NCBI RefSeq assembly: GCF_008064665.1
Contig: NZ_VRZA01000008.1
Span: 124,001-188,000 of the forward strand
Source of the DNA: Parahaliea maris
GTDB lineage: Bacteria > Pseudomonadota > Gammaproteobacteria > Pseudomonadales > Halieaceae
DNA: 64,000 bases
Direction: 5' to 3'
Shown in pieces: positions 62,819 through 64,000 of the stretch (the stretch's first letter is position 1; the number at the start of each line of letters is the position of its first letter). The notes below the pieces were generated by a model. That model saw only the letters and a program-made list of their open reading frames with translations, searched no databases and had not been told where the DNA came from. A program made the position numbers and the translations under genes.

Positions 62819-63970
62819 TTACTCCATCGCGGCGAAGGTTTCGGCACACCAGTCGGCAATGTAGTCGCGCATGCCGGTGCCATTGTCGGCGCCGCAATGT
62901 TCAATTTCAAAATCGGCCTTGGTGAAAATGCGCAAATGACGCTTGCTGCAGTTCACCGCTTGCTCGTAGGAACGATGGGCATTGGCCACTGGAATCTGGC
63001 GGTCACCCTCGCCGTGGGTCACCAGGAACGGCATCTTCATCTTCTCGATCTGGCCGTCCAGCGTGACATTGGGCATGTAGTCCATGAACGCTTCCATGCT
63101 GTCCTTGCCCCACACCCACATGACATGGTCCCAGTAGTGTGGCACGGGATTCTCGCCCTCGTTGGCCAACCGTTCCTGCTGCCGCTGGCCCCAGACGTGG
63201 TTGGCGCCCATCACCGCGCACAGCGCGAAGCGCGGTTCATTGGCCGCGGCGCGTGGCGCGTAATAGCCGCCCAGCGACAGGCCAAACATGCCAATGCGCT
63301 TCTCATCCACGTCAGCCCTGGAGGCCAGGTACTCCCAGGCCGGTGTCGCCCAGCGCTCGGTGTCGTAGACCGCGGTGAGTCCGCGTTTGCGCAGGGCCTC
63401 GCCTGTGCCGGGCTGGTCGACAAACAGGGTGTAGATCCCGCGTTCGAGATTTGACTCGCCGTGGCCCGCCATATTGACCTGCTCTTTCATCGAGTCGAGG
63501 CCGTTACAGGACACCAGCGCCGGTCGCTTGATACCGCTGCCGTCGTGAACAAAAATCGCGGGGTAGCTGCCCCCCTCATAGGGAATGTCGACGAAATCGA
63601 CATGCAGCCCGCGCAATTCCACGTGCTTGCGGTAAAGTTCCAGCCCCTTGTCGTAGGCCTCCCAACGGGGCGCATAGTCGCGGGACTGCATGCGTTCAGC
63701 AGACAGGTAGTAGCCGCTGGCGCGCCCGTATTTGGTGCCGGCCGACAACAGATAACCGGCCTCCTCATCCGCCCGCGCATTGGCTTCGACCTGTTTGGCC
63801 ACCGCGATCCAACTGTCGAACAGCAGCGCGGTCCCGGCGTCCTCGCCCTTGGCGGACGCCTCCTGGATTGGCCGGCAGGCCTCATCGATCTCACCGTGAT
63901 TACCACCGCAGACCAGCGCCAGGTTCACCTGCAGATTCCACACGTAGTTTCCGGGAAATGGCTCAAACAT
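62819..63970 (-). CDS. Alpha/beta hydrolase, 2,6-dihydropseudooxynicotine hydrolase-like
   Basis: 383 aa, ATG with AAGGAG six bases upstream. An N-terminal helical cap of about 120 residues (KYGRASGYYLSAERMQSRDYAPRWEAYDKGL) precedes an alpha/beta hydrolase core with nucleophile GLSLGG near residue 230, Asp in THGEGDRQIP near 321 and His in EIEHCGADNG near 359. The architecture matches C-C bond hydrolases of the dihydropseudooxynicotine hydrolase type and acyl esterases of the FrsA/YafA type. First gene of the minus-strand aromatic row; it would cleave the ring-opened or acylated product. Substrate unknown. Confidence 0.85.
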   Translation of the reverse strand: MFEPFPGNYVWNLQVNLALVCGGNHGEIDEACRPIQEASAKGEDAGTALLFDSWIAVAKQVEANARADEEAGYLLSAGTKYGRASGYYLSAERMQSRDYAPRWEAYDKGLELYRKHVELRGLHVDFVDIPYEGGSYPAIFVHDGSGIKRPALVSCNGLDSMKEQVNMAGHGESNLERGIYTLFVDQPGTGEALRKRGLTAVYDTERWATPAWEYLASRADVDEKRIGMFGLSLGGYYAPRAAANEPRFALCAVMGANHVWGQRQQERLANEGENPVPHYWDHVMWVWGKDSMEAFMDYMPNVTLDGQIEKMKMPFLVTHGEGDRQIPVANAHRSYEQAVNCSKRHLRIFTKADFEIEHCGADNGTGMRDYIADWCAETFAAME

Positions 63971-64000
63971 CGTTGTCTCCTTGGCAGACGCTGCCGTGCT

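Noticed and set aside
1-64000. tRNA, rRNA, CRISPR array, prophage or insertion sequence
   Set aside because: I scanned for tRNA T-loop motifs, spaced direct repeats, transposase or integrase motifs and found none that hold up.

Overview
The window looks like a chromosomal segment of a free-living, aerobic Gram-negative gammaproteobacterium. Evidence: two TonB-dependent receptors, lipoproteins, a tripartite RND efflux pump, LysR/AraC/LacI/DeoR regulators and a moderately high GC content. Gene types and styles resemble marine Cellvibrionales-like oligotrophs (Halieaceae, Spongiibacteraceae); that placement is inference. I see no rRNA, tRNA, CRISPR array, insertion sequence or phage gene.

Layout. 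(1) 0-7.5 kb: the end of a tannase/feruloyl-esterase-like gene, two MmgE/PrpD proteins, a CocE-type secreted hydrolase and a cytochrome P450, with a divergent LacI regulator and a good LacI-type operator between P450 and regulator. (2) 7.6-14.4 kb: an AraC regulator, uxuA and uxuB of hexuronate catabolism, an EntS-like MFS protein and a YjiH-like membrane protein. (3) 14.4-24.8 kb, minus strand: a nearly continuous L-rhamnose operon. It runs from bifunctional rhamnulose-1-phosphate aldolase/lactaldehyde dehydrogenase through rhamnose isomerase, LutA, LutB, LutC, a DeoR regulator and an FGGY kinase to an NCS1-type permease. Together these can take rhamnose to dihydroxyacetone phosphate plus pyruvate. 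(4) 25-42 kb: a rhamnoside-harvesting locus with a TonB receptor, two GH106 and one GH78 alpha-L-rhamnosidases, a beta-helix protein, three NTF2/SnoaL-like proteins and an EF-hand protein. (5) 42.3-51.7 kb: a BaeSR-like two-component system, a PepSY membrane protein and a TolC/HlyD/RND efflux system. (6) 51.9-54.2 kb: an MFS transporter and an MDR oxidoreductase. (7) 54.4-64 kb, minus strand: a TonB receptor and an aromatic meta-cleavage-like set (FAH hydrolase, SDR, LysR, FAD monooxygenase, Rieske ferredoxin, two VOC proteins, alpha/beta hydrolase).

Main observation. Eight promoter regions between 25.0 and 51.8 kb each carry a head-to-tail pair of 11-bp units with consensus CTSCAYAWTYC. They lie in front of the TonB receptor, all three rhamnosidases, the beta-helix gene, the EF-hand gene, the PepSY/efflux genes and the MFS gene. 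Tandem 11-bp direct repeats are what OmpR-family response regulators bind, the unit resembles part of the E. coli BaeR box, and a BaeR-like regulator lies inside the locus. I infer a local two-component regulon joining rhamnoside breakdown to efflux. A second, different operator (four tandem 10-bp units) precedes the rhamnose operon and is probably bound by its DeoR regulator.

Other points: an NCS1-family permease is the only transporter of the rhamnose operon, and Pro/Gly/Met-rich segments recur in unrelated exported proteins of the locus. Together the genes suggest an organism that strips rhamnose from plant or algal glycosides and may also degrade the aromatic aglycones, exporting toxic ones; this is inference from gene content.
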